A model generated the notes under the pieces. That model saw only the letters and a program-made list of their open reading frames with translations. It searched no databases and was not told the DNA's origin. A DNA stretch of 23,165 nucleotides from the NCBI GenBank assembly GCA_046732855.1, contig JBKPNX010000202.1, positions 1 to 23,165 of the forward strand, written 5' to 3'. The DNA is from JBKPNX01 sp046732855 (GTDB lineage Bacteria > Pseudomonadota > Alphaproteobacteria > Geminicoccales > Geminicoccaceae). Positions 16,024 to 23,165 of this stretch are shown piece after piece. The position numbers and the translations under genes were made by a program. Numbering within the stretch: position 1 is the first letter of the stretch; every line of letters begins with the position of its first letter.

Positions 16024-16794
16024 TCAGCCTGCGCGCACGATCTCGGCAGAATACTGGCGAACCCAGACCGCCGCCTGGCCGCGCCGGGTCAGGCTGAGCT
16101 TTGTCAGGAGATTGTGGACGTGCGACTTGGTCGTCGCGAGGCTGATGTCCAGCTTGCGCGCGATCTCCTTATTGCAAAGCCCGTCGGCAAGGAGCTTGAC
16201 GATCTCGGCCTCTCGAAGCGTCAAGGCCGGCTGCGGCGCGGACTGGTGGACGGGGCGATCGGCAAGCCGCTGAAACAGTCGGGCGGCAATGCGCAGCGAG
16301 CACGCCTGCTCGCCGCGCATGACATTCCCTAGGGCATGGACAAGATCCGCGACGCTGGCAGTACGCGGGATGTAGGCGGCCACTCCAACCTGGCCCCACG
16401 CGACCACGTGCTCCTCCGTCTCAACGACGCCAAGGGCGACCACGCGGGCCTGTGCGGCGTCGGCTTTGATTGTAGCGACCGCCGCTGGAGCATTGGACAG
16501 CGCTGCGTCAAGCAGGACGATGTCGGGCTGCGTCGCCCGGCACTGCGTCCGCGCTTCGGCCAAGCTGGACGACACCCCGGCAACTGACAGCCCGGACTCG
16601 CCGCGCAGGATCCCAGCCAGAGCTTCGGACAGGAACCGGATGTCGGAGACGATCAAGACTTTGGCGATCGGCAGGACCGGCGATGCCGACAGGTCGCTGG
16701 ACCCCAAGTCGACCAGGCCACTTACCCGCGGCAGGCTTTCCCTCGGCTCGTCCTCGTGACCAGATGGAACAAGCGTTCCGCCGTTCGTCGACAT
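16024..16794 (-). CDS. LuxR/FixJ-type response regulator (256 aa)
   Basis: A transcription regulator of the NarL/FixJ family. Residues about 44-160 are a receiver domain with Asp96 in IVLLDAAL at the phosphorylation position, and only one clear acidic residue (Asp51 in IVSDIRF) in the N-terminal pocket. The usual Thr/Ser is missing (VVALGV) and the usual Lys is replaced in AAYIPRTAS, so phosphorylation may be weak or absent. Residues about 190-250 are a typical GerE/LuxR helix-turn-helix (LTLREAEIVKLLADGLCNKE, ISLATTKSHVHNLLTKL). The first 43 residues form a polar extension. The ATG at 16794 has GGGAGGA seven bases upstream. It is the gene furthest upstream of the operon in this direction and a likely regulator of it (inference from position). 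Confidence 0.95.
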   Translation of the reverse strand: MSTNGGTLVPSGHEDEPRESLPRVSGLVDLGSSDLSASPVLPIAKVLIVSDIRFLSEALAGILRGESGLSVAGVSSSLAEARTQCRATQPDIVLLDAALSNAPAAVATIKADAAQARVVALGVVETEEHVVAWGQVGVAAYIPRTASVADLVHALGNVMRGEQACSLRIAARLFQRLADRPVHQSAPQPALTLREAEIVKLLADGLCNKEIARKLDISLATTKSHVHNLLTKLSLTRRGQAAVWVRQYSAEIVRAG

Positions 16795-16939
16795 TGTGAA
16801 ATCCTCCCTGTCGTTTATCTGTGAAATGCAAGCCCTATCTACCTACGGTAACCCATTGGGCGCGACTCGGTTGTGAGGCAGTTCACAGCCGCCGGACCGG
16901 ACGGCACCAGTGCTGATTGCCAGACGGCTCTGGCGCTGA

Positions 16940-17167
16940 GCGTGGCGTGCGAGGTCGTTTGGCCGATTCCTGCGCGCTCTGGTTGCTCGGAGCCTCGGGC
17001 TCGGCGAGGACGGCATCCACGCGCACCTGAAGGACGTCAACGAATGCACCGATCCCAACCTGCACCCCAACTCCGCCAACGGTCCGCTCGACGATGACGA
17101 GCTTGAGCGGCGTCCGGCCGCTGGTGATAATTGGCACTCACCACCTGCCAGCCTTCAGCCCGGATGA
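16940..17167 (+). other. Start-less open stretch, possible gene remnant
   Basis: Seventy-five codons are open between two stops with strong G/C third-position bias. They read LGLGEDGIHAHLKDVNECTD, then PNLHPNSANGPLDDDELERR, without a plausible start. The opposite strand is also open here (GVGVQVGIGAFVDVLQVRVD), so the coding strand is uncertain. I do not recognise either product. Confidence 0.25.
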
Positions 17168-17195
17168 ACAACATGGCGTCATCGCGCGGCGGGTT

Positions 17196-17258
17196 GCGGT
17201 TCTCCCCGGGCTTGGCACGGTGGAGGTGCAGAACCGATCGTGAGCTGAGGAGAACCGC
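17196..17258. repeat. Perfect 10-bp inverted repeat covering the transposase ribosome binding site
   Basis: GCGGTTCTCC at 17196-17205 is exactly complementary to GGAGAACCGC at 17249-17258, which contains the GGAGA just before the transposase ATG. If paired in RNA, the stem would hide the ribosome binding site. It may be part of an IS110 end structure. Confidence 0.6.
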
Positions 17259-17259
17259 G

Positions 17260-17574
17260 ATGACGCAGTATGTGGGTCTGGACGTTTCGCTCAAGATGAC
17301 AGCGCTGTGCGTGGTCGACGAGACCGGCGGAGTGACCGCTGCGGGCAGGGTGGCCAGCCTGAGGCGCTTGGTCGCCGGCTGCGCGAGCACGCTCCTGCGG
17401 GCGCGTCGCATCGGCATGGAGACGGGGCCGCTCGCGGCATGGCTGTGGAACGGCCTCAAGGAGCGCGGTCTGCCGGTGCACGTGATCTATGCCCGGCATG
17501 CCAAGGCCAGACTCGCCCTGCAGGCAAGCAAAACCGATCGCAAGTTTTCGACGCCGGCCTCCAACAACAGATGA
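17260..17574 (+). pseudogene. IS110-family transposase, 5' fragment
   Basis: The N-terminal part of a DEDD-type IS110 transposase (the family has a RuvC-like domain). Visible: MTQYVGLDVSLKMTALCVVD with Asp8, Glu54 in IGMETGPLAAWLW, and VHVIYARHAKARLALQASKT ending in KTDR (Asp93). The usual NDA that follows KTDR is gone, sequence identity breaks off, and a stop comes at residue 105, against more than 300 residues in intact members. GAGGAGA upstream of the ATG at 17260 is a good ribosome binding site. After the stop the same frame is open to 17706 (LHAAGIRSLVAELADQEAPA) but I cannot assign it. The serine-accepting C-terminal domain is absent, so the element cannot be active. Confidence 0.85.
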
Positions 17575-17706
17575 GCGCCTACGCGAGACGCGCTATTGAA
17601 GCCCACGCTACATGCTGCCGGGATTCGGAGTCTCGTCGCGGAGCTGGCGGACCAGGAGGCTCCCGCTCTGGCGAAGTCCGAACCCCTGCTGGAGGCCGCC
17701 GAGTAA

Positions 17707-17860
17707 TGAGCGAGCGCGTATGGAGGCGCTGCGTCAAAGCGTGAAGGGCGGGAAAGCCGCGGCGCCGAGCACCCGCTCCGACAGCAAGAAGAGTGCCCCC
17801 GCGCGCAAACGCAGGTCCAAGTCGGCGCGCTCTCACGAGCGCAGGCCCAAGGCAGCGTAA
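17707..17860 (+). pseudogene. Basic C-terminal tail, possibly from a Ku-like protein
   Basis: The stretch reads RMEALRQSVKGGKAAAP followed by a Ser/Lys/Arg-rich run ending at TAA 17858. Bacterial Ku proteins often end with a short LMDALRxS-type helix and a Lys/Arg-rich tail, which this resembles. Nothing upstream looks like the Ku core; the IS110 fragment lies there instead. The identification is weak, and a different basic-tailed protein is possible. Confidence 0.35.
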
Positions 17861-17880
17861 GGCCTGTCGATGGCATGCGA

Positions 17881-18221
17881 CGCGCCGTAAGGCTTCGGTC
17901 GGGGGTCTGGATTCGCACCTTGTCCAGTCGTTCTACCCGGACGGCGTATAACAACTCGCCGCTCTCGACCCGGATCATGCCGCCACCTTTCCACCAGCTT
18001 TCGATTCCAGTAACCGCCCGACAAGGCACTCGCATGTAATCAGACAGAACTGATCCCAAGGCGACCCCAGGAAGCTGGCCGTCATAGAGCTTGTGCAGAA
18101 ACTGCGTCTCGATTCCGTTGTCGAGCAGCCAGCGCCGCCCGTTGTATTCAACGAAAGGCGTCGGCCGTGACGGATTGTGAGGTGGGGCCGGCGGCGGCGG
18201 TGGCGGATCCGCCCAGTGCCA
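17881..18221 (-). pseudogene. Start-less coding-like stretch after an in-frame stop
   Basis: In the same frame as the 47-codon ORF but after its TGA, the minus strand stays open and reads like a real protein: a Pro run (WADPPPPPPAPP), then RPTPFVEYNGRRWLLDNGIE, TQFLHKLYDGQLPGVALGSV, SWWKGGGMIRVESGELLYAV and RVERLDKVRIQTPD. No start codon lies between the stop and this part. Beyond about 17880 it reads antisense of the IS110/Ku-like debris. I do not recognise the product. It looks like a gene inactivated by a nonsense change or truncated at its 3' end. Confidence 0.35.
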
Positions 18222-18365
18222 TCAGTGGATCGGCTCGGGCGTGATACCAGCCGCTGCTGCATCGATGAGATCGCGGTGTAGCACCGCCAGTGCCCATTGG
18301 TCGGCCCCGCGTCTCACAGCCTCACAGAGAGACCAACCGTCGCGCTCGGGATCGAAGCTTGACAT
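18222..18365 (-). CDS. Small 47-aa ORF or 5' part of a broken gene
   Basis: ATG at 18365 with GGAAGG about five bases upstream opens 47 codons to TGA at 18222-18224. The product reads MSSFDPERDGWSLCEAVRRG, then ADQWALAVLHRDLIDAAAAG, then ITPEPIH, a plausible small helical acidic protein. Because the same frame stays coding-like after the stop, it may be the N-terminal part of a longer broken gene. Function unknown. Confidence 0.45.
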   Translation of the reverse strand: MSSFDPERDGWSLCEAVRRGADQWALAVLHRDLIDAAAAGITPEPIH

Positions 18366-18842
18366 CAGCACCTTCCGCCAGGTGCTCCGCATGGATCTGG
18401 AGGGGCGCGGCGGGCCGGCGCGGAAATCCGGCTTTCGGCGGCCAAACCTGAGCTGCGCCCACGAGTGGAAATTAGCCCGTGCCGGTGAGTGTCACAACGT
18501 CGCCCCCCGTCCGCGGCGGCGAGGTGCAGCGAGGTAGACCGGGATCGAACAATCCGGTTCGGACACACTTCGTCCAAGGGCTGGCCTTTGAGGCCGACGT
18601 CGAAGTCGAGTCTTCCGACGCTCCGCGGTAACCTTTGAGCTCTGGCTGACGCCTGGCAAGAATGCAAAGCCCGGTCAACTGCTGACCCGCTCAACCGCCC
18701 GCGCTGTGCAGCCGGTGCGATCAGGAGCCGGCGATCGCGCTTTTTCACCTTGCCAGAACTGCTCGGCCGGCATGTGAAACCTCTTGCCTAGTCATCAGGA
18801 AAGACCGAGCATGTTGCCGATTTTAGATCGGGAGGCGGAGAA
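18366..18842. other. Region without a supportable gene upstream of the binding-protein array
   Basis: Open frames here are Arg/Ser-rich and lack supported starts. A short hairpin, ACCGGGAT with ATCCGGT, lies at about 18538-18558. The promoter of the array should lie near the right end; TTGCCA near 18752 is a possible -35 box but has no good partner. The final GGGAGGCGGAGAA is the ribosome binding site of the first array gene. Confidence 0.4.
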
Positions 18843-19820
18843 ATGCGACGCTGGCTTCGTCTCAGCTGCCGGGCAGCGGCAGTTTGGTTGATTCTCATGG
18901 GGGCGGCGCACGCCGAGCCGCTGCGGATCTTTTACTTCACCTGGGTCGGCTTCGGGCCCCTGTTCGTGGCGCAGGAGAAGGGCTTCTTCGCCAGGGAAGG
19001 GGTCGAGGTCGAGCTGATCAACATCGAGGACCACACCGCCGCGTTCTCGGGGCTCTTCGCCGGCCAGGTCGATGCGATCGCGGCCGGCACTCAGGACGTG
19101 TTGACGTTCTCCGAGCCGGATCAAGACCTCCTGGTATGTGTCTTCCCGCTCGACGAGTCCCGCGGCGGCGACGGGATCCTCGCCACCGACGATATCCAGA
19201 CCATCGCCGATCTCAAGGGGAGATCGGTGGCCGTCCTGCGCGGCAGCCTGCAGCACTTCTATCTGGCCATCCTGCTGAAGGAGGCGGGCCTTCGTGAGGC
19301 CGACATCAAGTTTGTGGACCTGCCTGCTGACACGTCCGCCGAGGCCTTCATGATGCAGGAGGTCGATGCCGCTGTGACCTATGAGCCATGGCTAAGCCAA
19401 GGGAGACAAGTCGCACACGGCCACCTGCTGACTGACAGCTCGCAGCAGCCCGGACTGATCACCGACTGCCTGGAGACCACCACGGGCGTGCTCGATCAGC
19501 GGAGGGCAGAGTTTCAGGCCGTCGGACGCGCCTGGCTCGCTGCCGTCGAGTTCTTCAAGGTTCATCCGGACGAGGCTGTCGCGATCATGGCACGAAAACT
19601 GGGTGGTGGCGCCGAGGATCCCGCCGCGTTCGCCGAGGCCCTGGAGCGCGTCGGGATCTACGACGAGGCGAGCATCCGCGCGTATCTCGGCACGCCGGAG
19701 CAGCCCGGGCCGATCTACCAGACGATGCAGCATGCGATCAACGTCTGGTCGGACCTCGGCGCGCTCAAGGTGAAGGTCACGCCGGCCGACGTGATCGCGC
19801 ACGGGATTCTCGAGGAATAG
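18843..19820 (+). CDS. Periplasmic substrate-binding protein 1 (NMT1/SsuA/TauA type)
   Basis: A periplasmic solute receptor of the ABC-transporter NMT1/SsuA/TauA class, 325 residues, a normal length for the family. The signal peptide is residues 1-24 (cut at AHA before Glu25). The mature start EPLRIFYFTWVGFGPLFVAQ followed by EKGFFAREGVEVEL is the family hallmark. The hinge-region block DLKGRSVAVLRGS and the ligand-side motif YEPW (Tyr180-Trp183) are present. The ligand class of the family includes sulfonates, taurine, nitrate and pyrimidines; the actual ligand cannot be read. The GGGAGGCGGAGAA site precedes the ATG. It is the first gene of a tandem array of paralogues. It lacks a lipobox, so the product is probably soluble. 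Confidence 0.95.
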   Translation: MRRWLRLSCRAAAVWLILMGAAHAEPLRIFYFTWVGFGPLFVAQEKGFFAREGVEVELINIEDHTAAFSGLFAGQVDAIAAGTQDVLTFSEPDQDLLVCVFPLDESRGGDGILATDDIQTIADLKGRSVAVLRGSLQHFYLAILLKEAGLREADIKFVDLPADTSAEAFMMQEVDAAVTYEPWLSQGRQVAHGHLLTDSSQQPGLITDCLETTTGVLDQRRAEFQAVGRAWLAAVEFFKVHPDEAVAIMARKLGGGAEDPAAFAEALERVGIYDEASIRAYLGTPEQPGPIYQTMQHAINVWSDLGALKVKVTPADVIAHGILEE

Positions 19821-19873
19821 CCAAGGCGCGCGTACCCTGGTCGTTGGGTGGTACGGTCGAACGGACGCAGAAA

Positions 19874-20857
19874 ATGGGAATCGGGCGTCGAATCGGCAGC
19901 ATAGCGGTGGCAATCTGGATCACCGCGGGCTTCCTGAGCGCCGTCCACGCCGAGCCGCTGCGGATCTCCTACTTCATCTGGGTTGGCTACGGGCCGCTCT
20001 TCGTCGCAAAGGAGAAAGGGTTCTTTGCGGCGGAGGGCGTGGACGTCGAGCTGGTCAACATCGAGGTCCACGCCGCCGCGTTCGGGAGCCTGTATAGCCG
20101 CCAGGTCGATGCGGTCGCCGGCGCCCTGCAGGACGCGCCGGCGTATTCGGAGCCCGATGAAGAACCGCTGGTCTGCGTGCTTGCGCTCGACGATGACCGC
20201 GGCGGCAGCGGCATCGTCGCCACCGAGGACATCCGGACCGTGGCTGACCTCAAGGGCAGGTCGGTGGCCGCGCTGCGCGGCAGCGTCTGGCACTTCTACT
20301 TGGACGTGCTGCTGAAGGGTGCGGGCCTCAGCGAGGCCGACTTCGAGGCCGTGGATCTTGCCCCCGAGGACGCCAATCAGGCCTTCTTGTTGCGTGAGGT
20401 CGACGCGGTGGTGACCTCAGATCCCTTCCTGACCGAACTCCGGAGCGCCGATCACGCCCATGTCCTGACCGACACCACGGACCAGCCGGGGCTGCTGGTC
20501 GATTGCCTGATGACCAGGGCGGACGTGTTCAACCATCGCAAGCTCGACTTCCACGCCGTCGCTCGCGCCTGGGATGCGGCTGTGAAGTACGTCCAAGCCC
20601 ATCCGAACGAGGCGAGCGAGATCATAGCGCGTAACCTCGGCGGCGATTTTCAAGACCCGGCTGCGTTCGCGCAGATGCTGCGAGCTGTCGTGCTGTACGA
20701 CGAGACGAAGAGCAGAGAATACTTCGGTACGCCGGAGAAGCCCGGGCCGATCTACCAAACCATGCAACAGGCAATCGACGTCTGGTCGAGCGCGGGGATG
20801 CTGAAAACGCAGGTCTCGCCCGCCAACGTGATCAGGCACGGCATCTGGGACGAGTAG
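19874..20857 (+). CDS. Periplasmic substrate-binding protein 2, divergent ligand motif
   Basis: Paralogue of the neighbours, 327 residues. The start at ATG 19874 is preferred over a TTG at 19844 because it gives a standard signal peptide (residues 1-26, VHA before Glu27). EPLRISYFIWVGYGPLFVAK and EKGFFAAEGVDVEL match the family. The WEPW/YEPW motif of the others is replaced by SDPF (residues 182-185), and the surrounding residues differ, so its ligand is probably different or it no longer binds. It follows gene 1 by 53 bases, which include a small inverted repeat (CGTACC at 19831 with GGTACG at 19850). It is co-directional and probably co-transcribed. Confidence 0.93.
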   Translation: MGIGRRIGSIAVAIWITAGFLSAVHAEPLRISYFIWVGYGPLFVAKEKGFFAAEGVDVELVNIEVHAAAFGSLYSRQVDAVAGALQDAPAYSEPDEEPLVCVLALDDDRGGSGIVATEDIRTVADLKGRSVAALRGSVWHFYLDVLLKGAGLSEADFEAVDLAPEDANQAFLLREVDAVVTSDPFLTELRSADHAHVLTDTTDQPGLLVDCLMTRADVFNHRKLDFHAVARAWDAAVKYVQAHPNEASEIIARNLGGDFQDPAAFAQMLRAVVLYDETKSREYFGTPEKPGPIYQTMQQAIDVWSSAGMLKTQVSPANVIRHGIWDE

Positions 20858-20878
20858 CGCGGCGGAGGAGAGGAAATA

Positions 20879-21856
20879 ATGGTACGGAAACATCTCGCCC
20901 GCTTCGTGGTCGCGCTCCTGATGATTGCAGGCGGCAGCCAGGCGGCCCAAGCCGAGCCGGTGCGGATCGGTTATTTGATCTGGGTAGGGTTCGGGCCGCT
21001 GTTCGTCGCCCGGGAGAAAGGCTACTTCGCCAAGGAAGGGGTCGAGGTCGAGCTCATCGACATGGCGATTCACGAAGCCATGTACGCGGGGCTGTTTGCC
21101 GGACACGTCGATGCCATCACAGGCACGGTCGACGACATGCTGCCGCATTTCGACCCGGAAGATCCTTATGTGTGCTTCCTGGCCCTGGACCAGTCAAGGG
21201 GCGGGGACGGCATCGTCGCCAACAATGACATCAAGTCCATTGCAGATCTCAAAGGTAAGATGGTCGCCTTCCCAAAAGGAACGGTGTCGCAGTTTTACTT
21301 GAACGTGCTCCTGAAGAAAGCAGGTCTCAGCGAAGCCGACATCGAAACCGTCGACCTAAGTGCCGACGATGCCGGCAACGCCTTTCTGCTGCGCGAGGTC
21401 GATGCTGCGGTGACCTGGGAACCGTGGCTGACCGATGGCAAGAATGCAGAGCACGGCCGGCTCCTGGCCGACTCGTCCCAGGCCCCAGGTCTGCTGGTCG
21501 ACTGCCTGATAGCCAAGGCTGCTGCCTTCGACGATCGCCGGGCGCAGTTCAAGGCGCTGGCGCGCGCCTGGGACGCGGCCGTGCACTATGCCGAGGCTCA
21601 TCCCGATGAGGCCAACGAGATCATGGCCCGCAACGTTGGCGGCTGGCTCGAGGATCCGGCGGTCTTCGCCGACACCCTCAAGGGCGTCCGGTTCTACGAT
21701 TCGGCGCGGAATCGGGAATACTTCGGCACACCGGATCGACCGGGTCAGATCTACCGCACATCGCAATACGGCATCGATGTCTGGTCGAGCCTTGGGGCGC
21801 TCAAGACGAACATTACGCCGGCCGAAGTGATCCGGCACGACCTCTGGGTCGAATAG
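20879..21856 (+). CDS. Periplasmic substrate-binding protein 3 (NMT1/SsuA/TauA type)
   Basis: 325 residues. The signal peptide ends at AQA before Glu26; EPVRIGYLIWVGFGPLFVAR and EKGYFAKEGVEVEL open the mature protein. DLKGKMVAFPKGTVSQFYLN replaces the corresponding hinge segment of proteins 1 and 2, and WEPW (residues 180-183) is intact. GGAGGAGAGGAAATA precedes the ATG. The gene starts 21 bases after gene 2. It is closer to protein 4 than to proteins 1 and 2 (shared DMLPxFD and QFxLxVLLxxAGLSEADIET). Confidence 0.95.
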   Translation: MVRKHLARFVVALLMIAGGSQAAQAEPVRIGYLIWVGFGPLFVAREKGYFAKEGVEVELIDMAIHEAMYAGLFAGHVDAITGTVDDMLPHFDPEDPYVCFLALDQSRGGDGIVANNDIKSIADLKGKMVAFPKGTVSQFYLNVLLKKAGLSEADIETVDLSADDAGNAFLLREVDAAVTWEPWLTDGKNAEHGRLLADSSQAPGLLVDCLIAKAAAFDDRRAQFKALARAWDAAVHYAEAHPDEANEIMARNVGGWLEDPAVFADTLKGVRFYDSARNREYFGTPDRPGQIYRTSQYGIDVWSSLGALKTNITPAEVIRHDLWVE

Positions 21857-21872
21857 CTGGCGAAGGGAGAAC

Positions 21873-22853
21873 ATGCGCGCGCGGCAGCGTTTCGTCTCAA
21901 TCATTGCGGCTGTCTTGGTTGCCGTAGGTGCCAGCCAGACGGCAAGCTCTGAGCCACTGCGGATCGGCTATGCCATCTGGGTCGGCTTCGGGCCGCTGTT
22001 CGTCGCTCAAGAGAAGGGCTTCTTCGCCCAGGAGGGGCTCGAGGTCGAGCTGATTGACATGGCGCTTCCGGAGGCGCTGCACGCGGGGCTGCTGGCCGGG
22101 CAGATCGACGTGGGCAGCGGCACGATCGACGACATGCTGCCGACCTTCGATCGCAAGCAGCCTTATGTCTGCGTCATGGGGATCGATGAATCCCTCGGCG
22201 CTGACGGAATCGTCGCGGACAGGGACATCCGCTCGATCGCCGATCTCAAGGGGAAGCTGGTCGCGTTCAACCAGCGCACCGTCTCTCAGTTCTTCTTGCA
22301 CGTCCTGCTGAGGGAGGCCGGCCTCAGTGAAGCCGACATAGAAACCGTGGACCTCAGCCACGAGGACGCCGGCAATGCGTTCCTGATGCGCGAGGTCGAT
22401 GCCGCGGTGACCTGGGAGCCATGGCTCACCCAAGGCAAGCAATCCGAGCACGGCCATCTGCTCGCCGACTCGTCGCAGACGCCGGGACTGATCGTCGACT
22501 GCCTGCTGGTCAAGCTTGAGGTCCTAGATGCCCGCCTGCCGGAGTTCCGGGCGCTGGCGCGCGCGTGGGATGCCGCCGTGCGCTATGTCGAGGATCATCC
22601 CGCCGAGGCAAACGAGATCATGGCGCGGAACGTCGGAGGCTCGCTCGCGGACGCCGCGGTGTTCGCCGAAGCGCTCGAAGGCGTCCGGTTCTATGATGCA
22701 AAGAGAAATCGGGAATATTTCGGCAGGCCGGATCGCCCCGGCCAGATCTATCAGACCTCCCAGCACGCCATCGATTTCTGGCGGAGCCTCGGCGTGCTCA
22801 ACGCTGACATCAAGCCCACCGACGTGATCCGACATGACCTCTGGGTCGACTAG
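21873..22853 (+). CDS. Periplasmic substrate-binding protein 4 (NMT1/SsuA/TauA type)
   Basis: 326 residues. A signal-type N-terminus ends near ASS before Glu27, a less canonical cleavage site than in its paralogues. EPLRIGYAIWVGFGPLFVAQ and EKGFFAQEGLEVEL are followed by DLKGKLVAFNQRTVSQFFLH, and WEPW lies at residues 181-184. The end DVIRHDLWVD matches the array pattern. GAAGGGAG is the ribosome binding site. It starts 16 bases after gene 3 and is its closest relative in the window. Confidence 0.95.
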   Translation: MRARQRFVSIIAAVLVAVGASQTASSEPLRIGYAIWVGFGPLFVAQEKGFFAQEGLEVELIDMALPEALHAGLLAGQIDVGSGTIDDMLPTFDRKQPYVCVMGIDESLGADGIVADRDIRSIADLKGKLVAFNQRTVSQFFLHVLLREAGLSEADIETVDLSHEDAGNAFLMREVDAAVTWEPWLTQGKQSEHGHLLADSSQTPGLIVDCLLVKLEVLDARLPEFRALARAWDAAVRYVEDHPAEANEIMARNVGGSLADAAVFAEALEGVRFYDAKRNREYFGRPDRPGQIYQTSQHAIDFWRSLGVLNADIKPTDVIRHDLWVD

Positions 22854-22871
22854 CGCAGCGGAGGCATGGAC

Positions 22872-23165
22872 ATGACGGTAAGGCATCTCGTCGGCATCGT
22901 CGCCGCTCTCTTGGTTACGGCAGGCGCCAGCCAAGCGGCCCAAGCCGAGCCGCTGCGGATCGGTATTGTGATCTGGGTCGGGTTCGGGCCGCTGTTCGTC
23001 GCGAAGGAGAAGGGCTTCTTTACCCAAGAGGGGGTCGAGGTCGAGCTGATCAACATGGCGCATCATGATCCTTTGTTCGCCGGACTGCATGCCGAACAAA
23101 TTGACGTGAGCGTCGGCACGCTCGACGAGATCGTGCCGTACTTCGACTCGGAGGATCCTTATGGG
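22872..23165 (+). CDS. Periplasmic substrate-binding protein 5 (partial, 3' end outside window)
   Basis: 98 codons are open to the window edge. The start at ATG 22872 is chosen over ATG 22866 because GGAGG then lies seven bases upstream and the N-terminus aligns with protein 3. The signal peptide ends at AQA before Glu26. EPLRIGIVIWVGFGPLFVAK and EKGFFTQEGVEVEL match the family. It follows gene 4 by 18 bases, so the array has at least five members. Any permease or ATPase genes would have to lie further right. Confidence 0.93.
   Translation, partial: MTVRHLVGIVAALLVTAGASQAAQAEPLRIGIVIWVGFGPLFVAKEKGFFTQEGVEVELINMAHHDPLFAGLHAEQIDVSVGTLDEIVPYFDSEDPYG

Larger units (their letters stand above)
16795..17259. 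other. Gene-poor stretch, possible IS110 left end and a decayed reading frame
   Basis: No intact gene can be supported in these 465 bases. The left part is the 5' region of the LuxR-type regulator. The right part (about 17100-17259) is the non-coding region just upstream of the IS110-type transposase start, where IS110-group elements carry their guide (bridge) RNA; whether this remnant keeps such an RNA cannot be decided by eye. Confidence 0.5.

Noticed and set aside
17856..17891. Eight-base direct repeat CGTAAGGC flanking 20 bases
   Set aside because: Too short to call a target-site duplication or attachment site and not linked to any element boundary.
18365..18748. Minus-strand ORF of 127 codons
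   Set aside because: Arg/Ser/Ala-rich with no motif and poor start context; it looks like a shadow frame in a decayed region.
1..23165. CRISPR array, tRNA or rRNA genes
   Set aside because: No regularly spaced repeats and no tRNA or rRNA signature were found on either strand.

Overview
The window is GC-rich DNA that looks like a proteobacterial chromosome, most likely an alphaproteobacterium or a relative. I base this on the strong G/C bias at third codon positions, the FixJ/NarL-type regulator, the IS110-type transposase fragment and the sulfonate/nitrate-type binding proteins. This is an inference; there is no rRNA or tRNA gene to fix the taxon.

Region 1 (about 1-15200, all minus strand) is one long, tightly packed operon, read from 15199 down past base 1. 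In order of transcription it encodes: a 1231-residue protein with two papain-like (AvrRpt2-type) cysteine protease domains and a duplicated C-terminal domain; a frame-shifted member of an uncharacterised paralogous family, called here the GINRI family after its M-G-I-N-R-I-V-V core; an 81-residue protein; a 270-residue protein with a helix-hairpin-helix-like segment and a possible IPT/TIG-like sheet; a subtilisin-family (S8) serine protease with no secretion signal; a 597-residue helical protein; a 346-residue protein of unknown function; two more intact GINRI proteins; a 306-residue shortened paralogue of the 597-residue protein; and a fourth GINRI protein that runs off the left end. Several neighbours overlap by four bases at stop/start (ATGA or GTGA), so they are probably translationally coupled. 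No product has a recognisable signal peptide, so the set looks cytoplasmic. Two proteases packaged with four copies of one non-enzymatic family suggests a protease-processed assembly. I do not recognise it as a described system, and it is the most interesting part of the window.

Region 2 (15200-16800) holds the AT-richer operon leader and two regulator genes in the same direction: a single-domain degenerate receiver and a LuxR/FixJ-type response regulator whose receiver also lacks switch residues. They probably control the operon.

Region 3 (16800-18840) is a decayed zone: the 5' part of an IS110-family transposase, a Lys/Arg-rich tail resembling the end of a Ku protein, a 47-codon ORF followed by an in-frame stop and more apparently coding sequence, and stretches with no supportable gene.

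Region 4 (18843 to the right end, plus strand) is a tandem array of at least five paralogous periplasmic binding proteins of the NMT1/SsuA/TauA type, spaced 16-53 bases apart, with no permease or ATPase gene between them. The fifth is cut by the window edge.
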